From JBQTHI01 sp052390035 (GTDB lineage: Bacteria; Actinomycetota; Acidimicrobiia; Spongiisociales; ZC4RG35): a stretch of 62,321 nt of DNA. The DNA lies in contig JBQTHI010000047.1 in NCBI GenBank assembly GCA_052390035.1, positions 1 through 62,321 on the forward strand, written 5' to 3'. Position 1 is the stretch's first letter, and every line of letters begins with the position of its first letter. The notes beneath the pieces are model-generated. The model was not told the DNA's origin. It ran no database searches and was given only the letters and a program-made list of their open reading frames with translations. Positions 32,097 to 41,356 of the stretch are shown here, in pieces. Both the position numbers and the translations under genes were made by a program.

Positions 32097-33542
32097 CTAC
32101 CCGAGCTGGGACCGCAGCTCCTCGTTGACCAGTTTGGGGTCCGCCTTGCCACCGGTGGCCCGCATGACCTGGCCGACCAGGAAACCGAGCACTTTGCCTT
32201 CCCCCGCCCGGTATCGGGCGATGGCCTCGGGTTGGGAGGCGAGCACCTGGGTCACGGCTGCTTCGATCACCGAACGGTCGGACACCTGCAACAGATCACG
32301 ATTTGCCGCCACCTCCCTGGGGCTGCCCTCGCCTCTGATCACTCCGGTCAGCACATCTTTGGCTGCCGAGGAGGAAAGCAGACCATCTCCGACCATCGAC
32401 AGCAGATCGGCCAGCCCCGCCCCGGTGAGGGGGGTGTCGTCGAGGCTTTGGCCGGCCCGGCGGACCGCGGCTATGACCTCGCCTGTGATCCAGTTGGCGG
32501 CGACCGCCACATCCGAACCTGCCTCCACGGTCAGATCGAACAGACCGCGAAGGCTGGAATCGCTCGCCGCCAAAACCGCCACCGCGTGTTCGTCGAGGCC
32601 CATCGCTGCATAACGGCGTCGGCGGTCGGCGGGAAGCTCGGGGAGGTCGCTCTGGAGCAAACGAACCGAGTCGGCGTCGAAGGCGAGTGGAACCAGATCC
32701 GGCTCGGCGAAATACCGGTAGTCCGAACTTCCCTCCTTGGTACGCATGCTATGGGTGACCCCGGCGTCCTCATCCCAGTGACGGGTCTCCTGGATGACCG
32801 TCTCGCCGCGCTCGCCCAAACCGACCTGGCGGTCGATCTCTGCGGCGATCGCTCTCTCCAGGGACCGGAAAGAGTTCATGTTCTTGATCTCGACCTTGGT
32901 CCCGAGTTCGGCGCTGCCGTAAGGCCGCACGGAAACGTTGGCGTCGAAGCGGATCGACCCTTCCTCCATGCGAGCGTCGGATACACCCAATTCGGCCACC
33001 AGCGCTCGCAGATCCTGGGCATACGCCCTGGCCTGGGCCGGCGACCGGATATCCGGACGCGAAACGATTTCGACCAGTGGCACTCCCGATCGGTTGAAGT
33101 CGAGCAGGGTGGCTGTTGCCGCATGAATCCTTCCGCCTTCCCCTTGATGAAGGCTCTTACCGGTGTCCTCCTCCATGTGGGCTCGTTCGATTCCGACCCG
33201 CAACTCTTCCCCATCGACGGTGACGTCGAACGACCCGTTGATGGCCACCGGCAAGTCGTATTGGCTGATTTGATAATTCTTGGGAAGGTCGGCGTAGAAA
33301 TAGTTCTTGCGATGGAACACCGAGTGGGAGGTGATTTCGCATCGGAGGGCCAGGCCGATGCGGATGATCCAATCCATGGCGGTGGCGTTGATCACGGGCA
33401 GCGCCCCCGGCAGACCCAGGCAGGTGGGACACACGTTGGTGTTGGGATCTTCTCCAAATGAGACGGCGCAACCACAAAACATTTTCGAGGCCGTGCGCAG
33501 CTCGACATGGACCTCGATGCCGATGACCGGCTCCCAGTTCAC
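32097..33542 (-). CDS. gatB: Asp-tRNA(Asn)/Glu-tRNA(Gln) amidotransferase subunit B
   Basis: A 481-residue GatB, binding mischarged Glu-tRNA(Gln) or Asp-tRNA(Asn) and activating it with ATP for amidation. Family segments: WEPVIGIEVHVELRT, a zinc Cys set around FCGCAVSFG and CPTCLGLPGALPV, and HMEEDTGKSLH. The C-terminal YqeY-like tail ends GKADPKLVNEELRSQLG. GTG 33542 overlaps the gatA stop (GTGA). Confidence 0.96.
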   Translation of the reverse strand: MNWEPVIGIEVHVELRTASKMFCGCAVSFGEDPNTNVCPTCLGLPGALPVINATAMDWIIRIGLALRCEITSHSVFHRKNYFYADLPKNYQISQYDLPVAINGSFDVTVDGEELRVGIERAHMEEDTGKSLHQGEGGRIHAATATLLDFNRSGVPLVEIVSRPDIRSPAQARAYAQDLRALVAELGVSDARMEEGSIRFDANVSVRPYGSAELGTKVEIKNMNSFRSLERAIAAEIDRQVGLGERGETVIQETRHWDEDAGVTHSMRTKEGSSDYRYFAEPDLVPLAFDADSVRLLQSDLPELPADRRRRYAAMGLDEHAVAVLAASDSSLRGLFDLTVEAGSDVAVAANWITGEVIAAVRRAGQSLDDTPLTGAGLADLLSMVGDGLLSSSAAKDVLTGVIRGEGSPREVAANRDLLQVSDRSVIEAAVTQVLASQPEAIARYRAGEGKVLGFLVGQVMRATGGKADPKLVNEELRSQLG

Positions 33543-35035
33543 GAACGACCCACCATCGCCGGGCGGGCTTTGAACTCGGCGAGCCGCTCGACTGCGGCTG
33601 CTACCCGGAAGAGCCGCGGCTCCCCCAGGGCCGGTGCCATGACTTGAAATCCGATTGGCAGCCCATCTGGATCGAGGCCGATAGGAACGGAGATAGCCGG
33701 ATGCCCGGACAAGTTGGAAGGGATCGTGCACACGTCGGCGAGATACATCGACAATGGGTCTTGGGTCTTCGCACCCAGGGCAAAGGCGGTGGTCGGGCTG
33801 GCCGGGGAGACCAGCACGTCCACGTTCCGGTAGGCGTCGTTGAGTTCGTTGATGAGGAGGGTGCGAACCCGTTGAGCCTGGCCATAGAAGGCGTCGTAGT
33901 AGCCGGCCGAAAGTGCGTAAGTGCCGAGGAGGATCCGTCTCGTCACCTCGGGCCCAAAGCCTTCGGCGCGGGTAAGGGCCATCATTTCTTCGACGGTCGA
34001 CCCGCCAACGCGCAATCCGTACCTGACCCCGTCGAACCGGGCCAGGTTGGCCGAACACTCGGCGGGAGCTATCAGGTAGTAGGCGGAGAGGGCAACCTCA
34101 AAGCTGGGCAGCGACACTTCGGAGACCTCGGCTCCCTCCTTCTCCAACCGGGCCATCATGTCGCCCACCGCCGCCGACACCGCCGGTTCGTAGCCCTCGC
34201 CTCCCAGTTCTTCCACCAGGCCCACCCTGAGACCCTCCATCCCGCGGTCCAGGTGGGAGCGGATATCAGGCAACGGCTCGGGGTAAGAGGTGGCATCGAG
34301 CGGATCGGGTCCGGCCACCGCTTCGAACAGATCGAGGGCGTCGGAAACGGTGCGTCCGAGGGGGCCTATCTGATCGAGGCTCGAAGCGAAGGCGACCAGT
34401 CCATACCGGCTCACCAGACCATAAGTTGGTTTCATGCCGACGACCCCGCAGAGAGCGGCCGGCTGACGGATCGAACCACCGGTATCGGAACCGAAAGCTC
34501 CCAGGACCGAGCCGATCGCCACCGCTGCTGCCGAGCCCCCTGAGCTGCCCCCGGGCACCCGGCTGGGATCCCAGGGGTTGCGGGTCGGGCCAAACGCCGA
34601 GTTCTCGGTCGACGAGCCCATGGCGAACTCGTCGAGGTTGGTCTTGCCGACGAGGACGGCTCCCGCCTGCCGAAGCCGGGTGACAACGGTGGCGTCGTAG
34701 GGCGGTCGGTAACCGGCGAGGATCTGTGACGAGCAGGTGGTGGCCAGCCCTCGGGTGCAGAAGTTGTCTTTGACCGCCACCGGGATCCCGTCAAGCTGAC
34801 CCAAAGGCCGGCCGGCGGCCAGGCGGTCGTCGGCGGCGGCTGCTGCGGTCCGGGCGCCCTCGTGATCGATGGTTAGAAAACAATGCAGCTCCGCCTCGGT
34901 CATCGACGCCCGGTCCAGCACCACCTCGAGCAGGCCGGAGGATGTGAGACTCCGGGAACGAAGGCGGGTGGCGGCTTCGCCAATGGTTAGATCGTCGGTC
35001 TCGTGACTCCCCGAACCCGGCGAGTGTCCGGCCAT
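33539..35035 (-). CDS. gatA: amidotransferase subunit A
   Basis: A 498-residue amidase releasing ammonia from glutamine. The Ser-cisSer-Lys triad is seen in IPVAVKDNF, VPGGSSGGSAAAVA and GSDTGGSIRQPA. ATG 35035 shares one base with the gatC stop. Gene order gatC-gatA-gatB on the minus strand is complete. Confidence 0.97.
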   Translation of the reverse strand: MAGHSPGSGSHETDDLTIGEAATRLRSRSLTSSGLLEVVLDRASMTEAELHCFLTIDHEGARTAAAAADDRLAAGRPLGQLDGIPVAVKDNFCTRGLATTCSSQILAGYRPPYDATVVTRLRQAGAVLVGKTNLDEFAMGSSTENSAFGPTRNPWDPSRVPGGSSGGSAAAVAIGSVLGAFGSDTGGSIRQPAALCGVVGMKPTYGLVSRYGLVAFASSLDQIGPLGRTVSDALDLFEAVAGPDPLDATSYPEPLPDIRSHLDRGMEGLRVGLVEELGGEGYEPAVSAAVGDMMARLEKEGAEVSEVSLPSFEVALSAYYLIAPAECSANLARFDGVRYGLRVGGSTVEEMMALTRAEGFGPEVTRRILLGTYALSAGYYDAFYGQAQRVRTLLINELNDAYRNVDVLVSPASPTTAFALGAKTQDPLSMYLADVCTIPSNLSGHPAISVPIGLDPDGLPIGFQVMAPALGEPRLFRVAAAVERLAEFKARPAMVGRS

Positions 35036-35322
35036 CAGGTATCCATCGCCGGCGGCACCACGAAGAATCCTTCACGGGCTAAAGGGGCGGCCGCCAGCAC
35101 CTCCGACCGGTCGAGAGAAGGACGCACCTCATCGGGACGGAAGCGGTTGACGAGCCCGAGGGGATGTGCGGTCGGTTCGATCCCACTGGTCTCGAGCGCC
35201 TGTACCCGAGCGGCATGCTCGAGGATCACTTCCAGTTGTGCCTGATACACGCTGAGTTCTGCCTCGCTGAGAGCGAGGCGCGCCAGCCGAGCAACATGTT
35301 GGATGTCGATTTCGATCGGCAT
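35035..35322 (-). CDS. gatC: amidotransferase subunit C
   Basis: A 95-residue GatC that stabilises GatA and connects it to GatB. It begins with IEIDIQHVARLARLALSEAEL and has the characteristic EPTAHPLGLVNRFRPDEV loop. It is the first gene of the gat operon; the 61 bases to the divergent plus-strand gene must hold its promoter. Confidence 0.95.
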   Translation of the reverse strand: MPIEIDIQHVARLARLALSEAELSVYQAQLEVILEHAARVQALETSGIEPTAHPLGLVNRFRPDEVRPSLDRSEVLAAAPLAREGFFVVPPAMDT

Positions 35323-35383
35323 GACGGCGCGGAGTGTAGGTACAGATGGCCTCCGTTCCTCCCCGGTTTTCTACCCTGGCGAG

Positions 35384-35665
35384 GTGACCATCCGGCCCGT
35401 GTTGGGCATCGTCGCTCTCGCCCTGGCGGGACTCGGTGGCTGGCTGTGGATCGAAGATGACCAGGCCACCGGCGGAATATTCCTTCGGGTGGGGCTGGTC
35501 CTAGGGGCCTTGTGGCTGGCGGCGCCCAGCCTGCGCCGGCTCGATGGGCGCCGGCTCCTTCCGATCGCCATTGCCGTCGCGCTTGCGGCCGCTCGGCCTG
35601 CGCTGCTTATCTGGCTCGGGCCGGCGCTGCTCGCCTGGGTGCTCGTCAGGCGCCGCCGGATGTGA
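35384..35665 (+). CDS. small three-helix membrane protein, unknown
   Basis: A 93-residue, very hydrophobic protein with three apparent membrane helices (about residues 5-22, 34-50 and 62-85) and a basic tail VRRRRM. GTG 35384 is preceded by GGCGAG. It is not recognised. It lies between divergent gatC and the M23 peptidase gene, 21 bases before the latter. Confidence 0.6.
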   Translation: MTIRPVLGIVALALAGLGGWLWIEDDQATGGIFLRVGLVLGALWLAAPSLRRLDGRRLLPIAIAVALAAARPALLIWLGPALLAWVLVRRRRM

Positions 35666-35686
35666 ACCCCGACCTCGGAGGGGAAG

Positions 35687-36829
35687 ATGCTCAAGACCGG
35701 AGTCCTCTCGGCCGACACCAGAGGGATGGAGTCCAGGGGAGGTACCCGCGTCTTCGGCCTGGCACTGACCGGGGCAATTCTGCTCGCTCTTCCGGGTCAG
35801 GCCGTCGCCCAGACCGCCCCCTTCGACCCCAACCAGATCGTCTTCCCGGTCGTCGGCGAGCCGGTGTACTACATCGACGACTTCTCCCAGCCTCGTTCCG
35901 GTGGCCGCACCCACGGGGCAATCGACATCATGACCAACGGCATCAAAGGATGGCCGGTGGTCGCCGCTGCCGATGGCGTAGTCACCTGGATCGGCTCGAC
36001 CTGCTGCTATCTCGGCATCGATCACGGGGGCGGATACGAGACCTGGTACATCCACCTGAACAACGACAACCCCGGAACCGACGACGGCCTTGCCTGGGGC
36101 ATCGCCCCCGGCATCGTCGACGGGGCGCCCGTTGCCAGAGGTCAGCTGATCGGATGGGTGGGCGACTCCGGGAATGCCGAATGGGTCGGTCCTCATCTCC
36201 ATTTCGAGATCCGTCTATACGGCACCCCGGTCGATCCTTACCCGTACCTGCTGGCGGCTCCACATCTGACCTCTCCGGGTGGTTCGCCGGTGACGCCTCC
36301 CTCGGGGGTCAACACCTTCACCGATGACGACGGCAATCCCCATGAAGCCAACATCGAGATCCTCTACGCCCACGGCATCACCGCCGGATGTGGGGTTCAG
36401 GTCTACTGCCCGGAGGCCAATATCACCCGCGGGCAGATGGCGTTGTTCATCTATCGGCAACTCGATCTGGCTGCCTCCACGACCGACTTCTACGACGACG
36501 ACAACGGCTCGATCTACGAGGAGGCGGCCAACGCCGTGACGGCAGTCGGGATCGGCTTTCCATGTGGCGAGCGGGCCTTTTGTGAGGACCAGCCCCTGCT
36601 CCGGGAGGAGATGGCAGAGCTGCTGTCCCGTACGTTCAGTGTGGCGCCGTCATCGACCGACTGGTTTCACGATGACGATGGCTCACAGTTCGAGGCGGCC
36701 ATCAATGCCATCAGGGCGGCGGGCATCAGCATCGGCTGTGATCCGGCCGACCCCGGACATTTCTGTCCCGATCGTCTCCTCACCCGGGGGGAGATGGCAA
36801 CCTTCTTCGTGAGGGCAATGGGCCTGTAG
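35687..36829 (+). CDS. secreted M23-family peptidase with three SLH-like repeats
   Basis: A 380-residue exported protein. A signal peptide (GLALTGAILLALPGQAVAQ) is followed by a LytM/M23 domain: GGRTHGAIDIM gives the first zinc His/Asp, GPHLHFEIR the last HxH. From about residue 205 three S-layer-homology-like repeats follow, each with an Asp-rich loop (FTDDDGNPHE, FYDDDNGS, FHDDDGS) and GMA-type ends such as TRGQMALFIYRQ and TRGEMATFFVRAM. It should cleave peptidoglycan peptides while bound to the wall. GGAGG precedes ATG 35687, so a long n-region is retained; ATG 35726 is an alternative. Confidence 0.88.
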   Translation: MLKTGVLSADTRGMESRGGTRVFGLALTGAILLALPGQAVAQTAPFDPNQIVFPVVGEPVYYIDDFSQPRSGGRTHGAIDIMTNGIKGWPVVAAADGVVTWIGSTCCYLGIDHGGGYETWYIHLNNDNPGTDDGLAWGIAPGIVDGAPVARGQLIGWVGDSGNAEWVGPHLHFEIRLYGTPVDPYPYLLAAPHLTSPGGSPVTPPSGVNTFTDDDGNPHEANIEILYAHGITAGCGVQVYCPEANITRGQMALFIYRQLDLAASTTDFYDDDNGSIYEEAANAVTAVGIGFPCGERAFCEDQPLLREEMAELLSRTFSVAPSSTDWFHDDDGSQFEAAINAIRAAGISIGCDPADPGHFCPDRLLTRGEMATFFVRAMGL

Positions 36830-36869
36830 CCGGCCTTGGCCGTTCTGAGCCTCCGGTACGGTAAAGGTT

Positions 36870-38252
36870 GTGACCGTGACCCCGGTGGCCATACCCGCCA
36901 CCACCGCCGATGTCGAGCCTCTTCTTCGCCGCGCCGGCGGCTTTCCCATTGCGATCAGGCTGCCCGGCCACTTCCTGGCCGAGCTGGACCCCGCCACCAT
37001 GGAGGGACTGTCCCGAGCGCCATGGACGTTCCTAGTCGGTGGTTGGTCGAGCCCAGTTCTGGCATCGCTCCCCGCCGGCTCGCGGCGGCTGCAGATCGAA
37101 AAGGAGCTGGACGCTCTGCGATCGGCCGGAGCGACCCGCTTCGCCGGTTACGTCGACATTGGCTGGGAGCCCGGTTTGGTGGACGTTTTTCTGGCGACCG
37201 GCCTGCCCGACGTCTTCCTCACCTGGCCTGCACCCCACCCGCTCCGTCCCGTCATTACCGACCACTTGGGCGAAGTGGTAGTCGTGTTTCCGGTCGGCTC
37301 ACCCATCTGTCCGATCTTCACCACCGATACCAGGCTCGAGGGTGAAGCGATATCTCCCGACCTGCTGCGAGCCGCCGGAACTGTCGGAAGGAGCGAGCCC
37401 GCCACCGACCGCACTTGGATGGCCCGCCTCGAAGCCGATCCCGAAGGCGCCTTGTTGTATCGGAAGATGTTGCGGCTTGCCAGTCGTCTACCCGAACGCC
37501 TCCCGCCCGAAGCCGCCGAGTGGCTGATGCTCGCCCAAGCCGGGCATTGGTTTCGAGAGCCGGACGATCGAAGCGCCGCCCACCACGCTCTGGCCACCGC
37601 CCGTCACCGGCTCGATCTAGCTCGCCGTCGATCCAGTGAGTGGGTTCGTTTGAGCCGGCTCGATTGGGATGCCGATGGCGCAGATGAACATCAGGTGGAA
37701 ACTGCCGACCTTTCGCTGGTGGTTGATCACGCCGCCTGCTCGGTTCTCTACGTCGATCACAAGTCGGCCGAGCGAACCGTTTCATATCTGCCGGGTGAGC
37801 CTTCGTGGCATCTGGCCCGGGTGCTGGCAGGTGACCGGCCGGCATGGCTCCAGGCCAAGCTGGTCGAGGCGGTTGCTGAAAAGGAATCGGCGAAGGTGGC
37901 CATGGCTGCTGACGGACTCGACATCGAAGTTTGGGTGACGGGTGGTGAGCTCTCCCTCGCCTACCGGCCGAAGCCCGGTTTCGCCTACGACCTCGTTGGT
38001 CCGGAAATATCGCTCGCCTTCGAGGGCCCGGTTACCTTGAGAGTGGACGGAGGTGATTGGCAGGAGACCAGCCAGGCTCTCGCCGTTTCCGGCCACCGCT
38101 TCCGTCTGAGTGACGGCCGCCATCAGGTGTTGCTCTCGATGGACCAACCGGGTGCCCTCTTTTCGCGTCCAGCCGTGGGCGGAACAGTGTTGTGGTTGAA
38201 CTGGCAACCGACCGGCACCGACTATCGGGTGCTGGTCAGGTTCGAGAGATGA
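36870..38252 (+). CDS. degenerate GH57-like protein (DUF1925/DUF1926-like)
   Basis: A 460-residue protein. The centre, ALLYRKMLRLASRLP followed by MLAQAGHWF, and the C-terminal SRLDWDADGADEHQVETADL resemble the helical and beta-sandwich domains of GH57 4-alpha-glucanotransferases. The N-terminal part is shorter than a GH57 barrel and I see no clear catalytic Glu/Asp pair, so it is likely non-enzymatic, for example a glycan sensor. It runs up to the sigma-factor gene, and an ATGA at its stop offers coupling. The assignment is from memory of the family and is tentative. Confidence 0.45.
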   Translation: MTVTPVAIPATTADVEPLLRRAGGFPIAIRLPGHFLAELDPATMEGLSRAPWTFLVGGWSSPVLASLPAGSRRLQIEKELDALRSAGATRFAGYVDIGWEPGLVDVFLATGLPDVFLTWPAPHPLRPVITDHLGEVVVVFPVGSPICPIFTTDTRLEGEAISPDLLRAAGTVGRSEPATDRTWMARLEADPEGALLYRKMLRLASRLPERLPPEAAEWLMLAQAGHWFREPDDRSAAHHALATARHRLDLARRRSSEWVRLSRLDWDADGADEHQVETADLSLVVDHAACSVLYVDHKSAERTVSYLPGEPSWHLARVLAGDRPAWLQAKLVEAVAEKESAKVAMAADGLDIEVWVTGGELSLAYRPKPGFAYDLVGPEISLAFEGPVTLRVDGGDWQETSQALAVSGHRFRLSDGRHQVLLSMDQPGALFSRPAVGGTVLWLNWQPTGTDYRVLVRFER

Positions 38253-38302
38253 GAACCAAACGTTGGCGCAGGACGTCTACTACCCGTGGTGGAAGTCCAT
38301 CG

Positions 38303-38809
38303 ATGATGATGATCGACACGGGCGAGGTGCCGGTGGTGCGGATGCATCACGCGAACTTCGAGGACTACTACCGACTGCAGCGACAGCACATCTTTCGGGC
38401 GCTCGCCCTCACCCTCGGCGATCGGGACCTGGCCGCCGACGCGGTCGATGAAGCAATGGCACGTTCCTATCAACATTGGCGAACGGTCGCCACCTATGAC
38501 AATCAGGCCGGATGGACCTACCGGGTTGGCCTCAATTGGGCACGTTCACGGCTGCGCAAGCGGCGTAGAGAGTTTCTCACCGAGACACTCCCGGAGACAC
38601 CGACCGAGATCCAGTTTTCTGATCCCGATCTCGACCGGGCAGTGAAGAGCCTCGGCCTCGAAAGCCGGGCGGTGGTGGTCCTCCGCCATTACCTCGATTG
38701 GAGCACCGAAGATGTGGCCCGGGCCCTCCAGATACGTCCTGGGACGGTGAAAAGCCGGCTGCACCGAGCGATGAACGAGTTGCGCGCCAGATTGGAAGAT
38801 CAGTCGTGA
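38303..38809 (+). CDS. SigE-like RNA polymerase sigma factor
   Basis: A 168-residue ECF sigma factor of the actinobacterial SigE type. Region 2: FEDYYRLQRQHIFRALALTLGDRDLAADAVDEAMARSY and GWTYRVGLNWARSRLRKRRRE. Region 4: SRAVVVLRHYLDWSTEDVARALQIRPGTVKSRLHRAM. ATG 38303, one of three ATGs in a row and preceded by GGAAG, is chosen; ATG 38249 overlaps the upstream stop and would add an atypical basic extension. It overlaps the following membrane protein by GTGA, the usual sigma/anti-sigma layout. Confidence 0.85.
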   Translation: MMMIDTGEVPVVRMHHANFEDYYRLQRQHIFRALALTLGDRDLAADAVDEAMARSYQHWRTVATYDNQAGWTYRVGLNWARSRLRKRRREFLTETLPETPTEIQFSDPDLDRAVKSLGLESRAVVVLRHYLDWSTEDVARALQIRPGTVKSRLHRAMNELRARLEDQS

Positions 38810-40305
38810 AACTAGAGGAGAGGCTTCGTCGACAGCTGACCGACACTGCCGAACATTTGATCATCTCCCCGGGCGCATACGAGGAAACGATCCGCAGAGG
38901 AAAAAGGCGTCGTTGGGCCGTGGTCACCTCGACTGTTGCCGGGACGGTGGCGGTCGGCGCCGTCGTGCTCGGTTTGGTTTCTTTCCGACCACCCGCTCCG
39001 ATCGCGCCCTCGGCAACAACAACCACTGGCGTCCCGGCGCCCGTCGAGATAGCCGGTGTCGCCGTCGCTGGCCCGGAAGGTGTCACCGTCCTGTCATATG
39101 ACGGCCAGCAGGTCGACCTCGCCTCCGATGCCAACTACGAGGGTATTGCCTGGGTGGTCGGTGATGGCATCGGCGGGCTGATATTCACCCACGAGGTGAC
39201 CCCACTCCCCTGGCCCCAAGGAAGCATCATGCGTCTCCGGGCCGGAGCCACCGCCCCACTGGTAATAGTGGCGGCGAAGGCCGGGGAACACCTCCGTCCG
39301 CTGGCCGTCGAGCAAGGTCTGCTCCTTTACCGCCACGATCTGGAGGGGGTCTCCCGGATTCTCACCTTCGACCTGTCGACCGGGTCCACAACCGAAGTGG
39401 TGCCCCCTTCCGAACGGCTCGTGGCGGCGTCTGCTGCCAGCGGCCTCGTCGTCGTGGCGTTTGGCGGAGACTGTGGCCGTCTCGCCTATCACCATCTCGA
39501 TGGGACCGATGCCCCGGTTCCTCCCTGGGACGGCGGGGGTTGTCTCCCGGCCTCGTTGAACGACCTCGCTTTTACCGGCGAGCACCTCTACACCCTGGAG
39601 GACTCCGACATCCGGCGACTGGTTCGCCGCGACTTCTCGACCGGCGAGAGCCTGGCGATCGAAGCCGGCGATGCGTGGGCGGTGGATGCTTTGCCGGATG
39701 GCACCGTCGCCCTCGGGGGGGCCGAGGTGGTGGTGGGCCGGGTCAACTCCGAGCGCTTCGATCCGATTGTCCGGGTGCCGAGCGCCAACTCCTTCGACCT
39801 GGTCACTGTCGGTGCCTTCGGTGAAAACGCCACGCTGGGCTCGGGATTGGGCGAGCTGCCCTGCAACCCGCTCGACCTCCCCGCCCCCGGGCCCCAGGGC
39901 CTCCCTTCCGCTGTTGAGACCCGACGAGCGGAGCTCTTCACATTGGCGGCCGACTGCCAGATGGAGCACCTCGCCGAGATTGCCCGGGCCGAAGCGACCG
40001 CGTTCAGCTTTGGAGGCGAAACCGATCCGCTGCGGTCATGGATTCGGAGCGCCCGGCTTGGCTTTGACGTGATGACCATGATGGTGCGGATCTTCGGTGC
40101 CACCCCGGTGCAAGGTGCCGATGGGGTTTATGCCTGGCCCGCCGTCCACGTCACCAATGCCGAGACCGACTGGCAAGAACTCTCGGGCATCTTGTCCGCC
40201 GCCGAATACGAACAGCTCCACGGGTTGGCCGACAGCGGCTACCTCGGGCTCCGGATCGGCATCGCCCCCGACGGGGACTGGGAATACGTGATCGCCGGGG
40301 ACTAG
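38806..40305 (+). CDS. putative anti-sigma factor with large extracellular domain
   Basis: A 499-residue single-pass membrane protein. The first 35 residues are cytoplasmic (LEERLRRQLTDTAEHL), then a helix (WAVVTSTVAGTVAVGAVVLGLV) and a Thr/Pro linker. The outer domain of over 400 residues is strand-rich, with repeated blade-like units such as LAFTGEHLYTLEDSDIRRL. This suggests a beta-propeller-like sensor. Position and overlap with the sigma factor make an anti-sigma role likely, but no zinc-type anti-sigma motif is visible. Its stop codon overlaps that of convergent dapE. Confidence 0.65.
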   Translation: MKLEERLRRQLTDTAEHLIISPGAYEETIRRGKRRRWAVVTSTVAGTVAVGAVVLGLVSFRPPAPIAPSATTTTGVPAPVEIAGVAVAGPEGVTVLSYDGQQVDLASDANYEGIAWVVGDGIGGLIFTHEVTPLPWPQGSIMRLRAGATAPLVIVAAKAGEHLRPLAVEQGLLLYRHDLEGVSRILTFDLSTGSTTEVVPPSERLVAASAASGLVVVAFGGDCGRLAYHHLDGTDAPVPPWDGGGCLPASLNDLAFTGEHLYTLEDSDIRRLVRRDFSTGESLAIEAGDAWAVDALPDGTVALGGAEVVVGRVNSERFDPIVRVPSANSFDLVTVGAFGENATLGSGLGELPCNPLDLPAPGPQGLPSAVETRRAELFTLAADCQMEHLAEIARAEATAFSFGGETDPLRSWIRSARLGFDVMTMMVRIFGATPVQGADGVYAWPAVHVTNAETDWQELSGILSAAEYEQLHGLADSGYLGLRIGIAPDGDWEYVIAGD

Positions 40306-41351
40306 GTGGGCGCCACGATGGCCGCCAGAATCGTGTCGAAAGCCTTTTCCAGGTCGGCCAGCGCCACACTCTCCTCCGCCTGGTGGGCCTCTCCGGTCTC
40401 CCCCGGCCCGTAGTTGACTGCGGCGATGCCGTAGGCGGCGAAGCGGGCGACGTCGGTCCACCCCTGTTTGGCCGTCATCGATGAACCGGAGACCCCGGCC
40501 AGCTTGGCGAGGAAGGCCGCTTCGGTATCAACCGGGCCGGCGGGAGCGGCATCGACGATCTCCAATTGGTTGGCTGGGGCGCACACTTCTGCGATGAGAG
40601 CTCTCGCCTCTTCCAGCGATCGCCCGGGGGCGAACCTGTAGTTGAGGTTGAGATTGAAGGTCGGGGGGATGACGTTGTTGGCAATGCCACCGGCGGCTCG
40701 GGTGACAGACATCACCTCGTGATAGATGAGGCCGGCAATCTCGAACGGCTCGGGTGCGCGGCTATGCATATCCGCCAGCCACCGGCCCGCCTTCGATATG
40801 GCGTTCTCGCCCAGCCAGGGACGAGCCGAATGCGCCGACTTTCCTTCGAATGTCACCCGGGCGTTGATGATCCCGTTGCAGCCGACCTGAAGCTCCCCGT
40901 CCGAAGGTTCGAGTACTACGGCAAACTCGGCGTCGTACACCCAGGTCGCCTCTCGCAGGACCAGTTCAAGCTCATTGCCGTGCGACGGTCCCTCCTCGCC
41001 TGCATAGAAAATGCCCACCACGTCGTATGGCCCGAGCAGCACCCGAGGGTCCTCGAGCAAATGGATCATCACCGCCAAGCCGGCCTTCATGTCCGACGCT
41101 CCCAGGCCGTGAAGCCGACCGTCCTCGACCCGGGCTTGACCCTGGCCCTGGGACGGGACGGTGTCCAGATGCCCGGCCAGGATCAGCAAAGGCCGTCCCA
41201 TCCGTCGACCGGTGATCAAAGAGTTTCCGATCCGGTCGATTGCATCCCTTCCGACGCTTTCGTAGAGGCGGGCCGCCACCTCGGTACAGATCCGCCCTTC
41301 ATCACCGGTGACCGAGGGGATGTCGACCAGCCAGCCGAGAGTCTCGGTCAT
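40302..41351 (-). CDS. dapE: succinyl-diaminopimelate desuccinylase
   Basis: A 349-residue M20-type zinc hydrolase that removes succinate from N-succinyl-LL-diaminopimelate in lysine and peptidoglycan synthesis. Metal motifs: LAGHLDTVPSQ, GLGASDMKAGLAV and FYAGEEGPSHGNE; the dimer-domain motif is KSAHSARPWLGENAI, and the late His is in GEAHQAEESV. ATG 41351 is five bases after the dapD stop. Actinobacterial DapE enzymes have this length. M20 families overlap, but dapC-dapD context supports the call. Confidence 0.9.
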   Translation of the reverse strand: MTETLGWLVDIPSVTGDEGRICTEVAARLYESVGRDAIDRIGNSLITGRRMGRPLLILAGHLDTVPSQGQGQARVEDGRLHGLGASDMKAGLAVMIHLLEDPRVLLGPYDVVGIFYAGEEGPSHGNELELVLREATWVYDAEFAVVLEPSDGELQVGCNGIINARVTFEGKSAHSARPWLGENAISKAGRWLADMHSRAPEPFEIAGLIYHEVMSVTRAAGGIANNVIPPTFNLNLNYRFAPGRSLEEARALIAEVCAPANQLEIVDAAPAGPVDTEAAFLAKLAGVSGSSMTAKQGWTDVARFAAYGIAAVNYGPGETGEAHQAEESVALADLEKAFDTILAAIVAPT

Positions 41352-41356
41352 ACCGG

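Noticed and set aside
38249..38302. Earlier start for the SigE-like sigma factor
   Set aside because: It would overlap the upstream stop (ATGA) but adds an 18-residue basic segment unlike sigma factors; kept as an alternative only.
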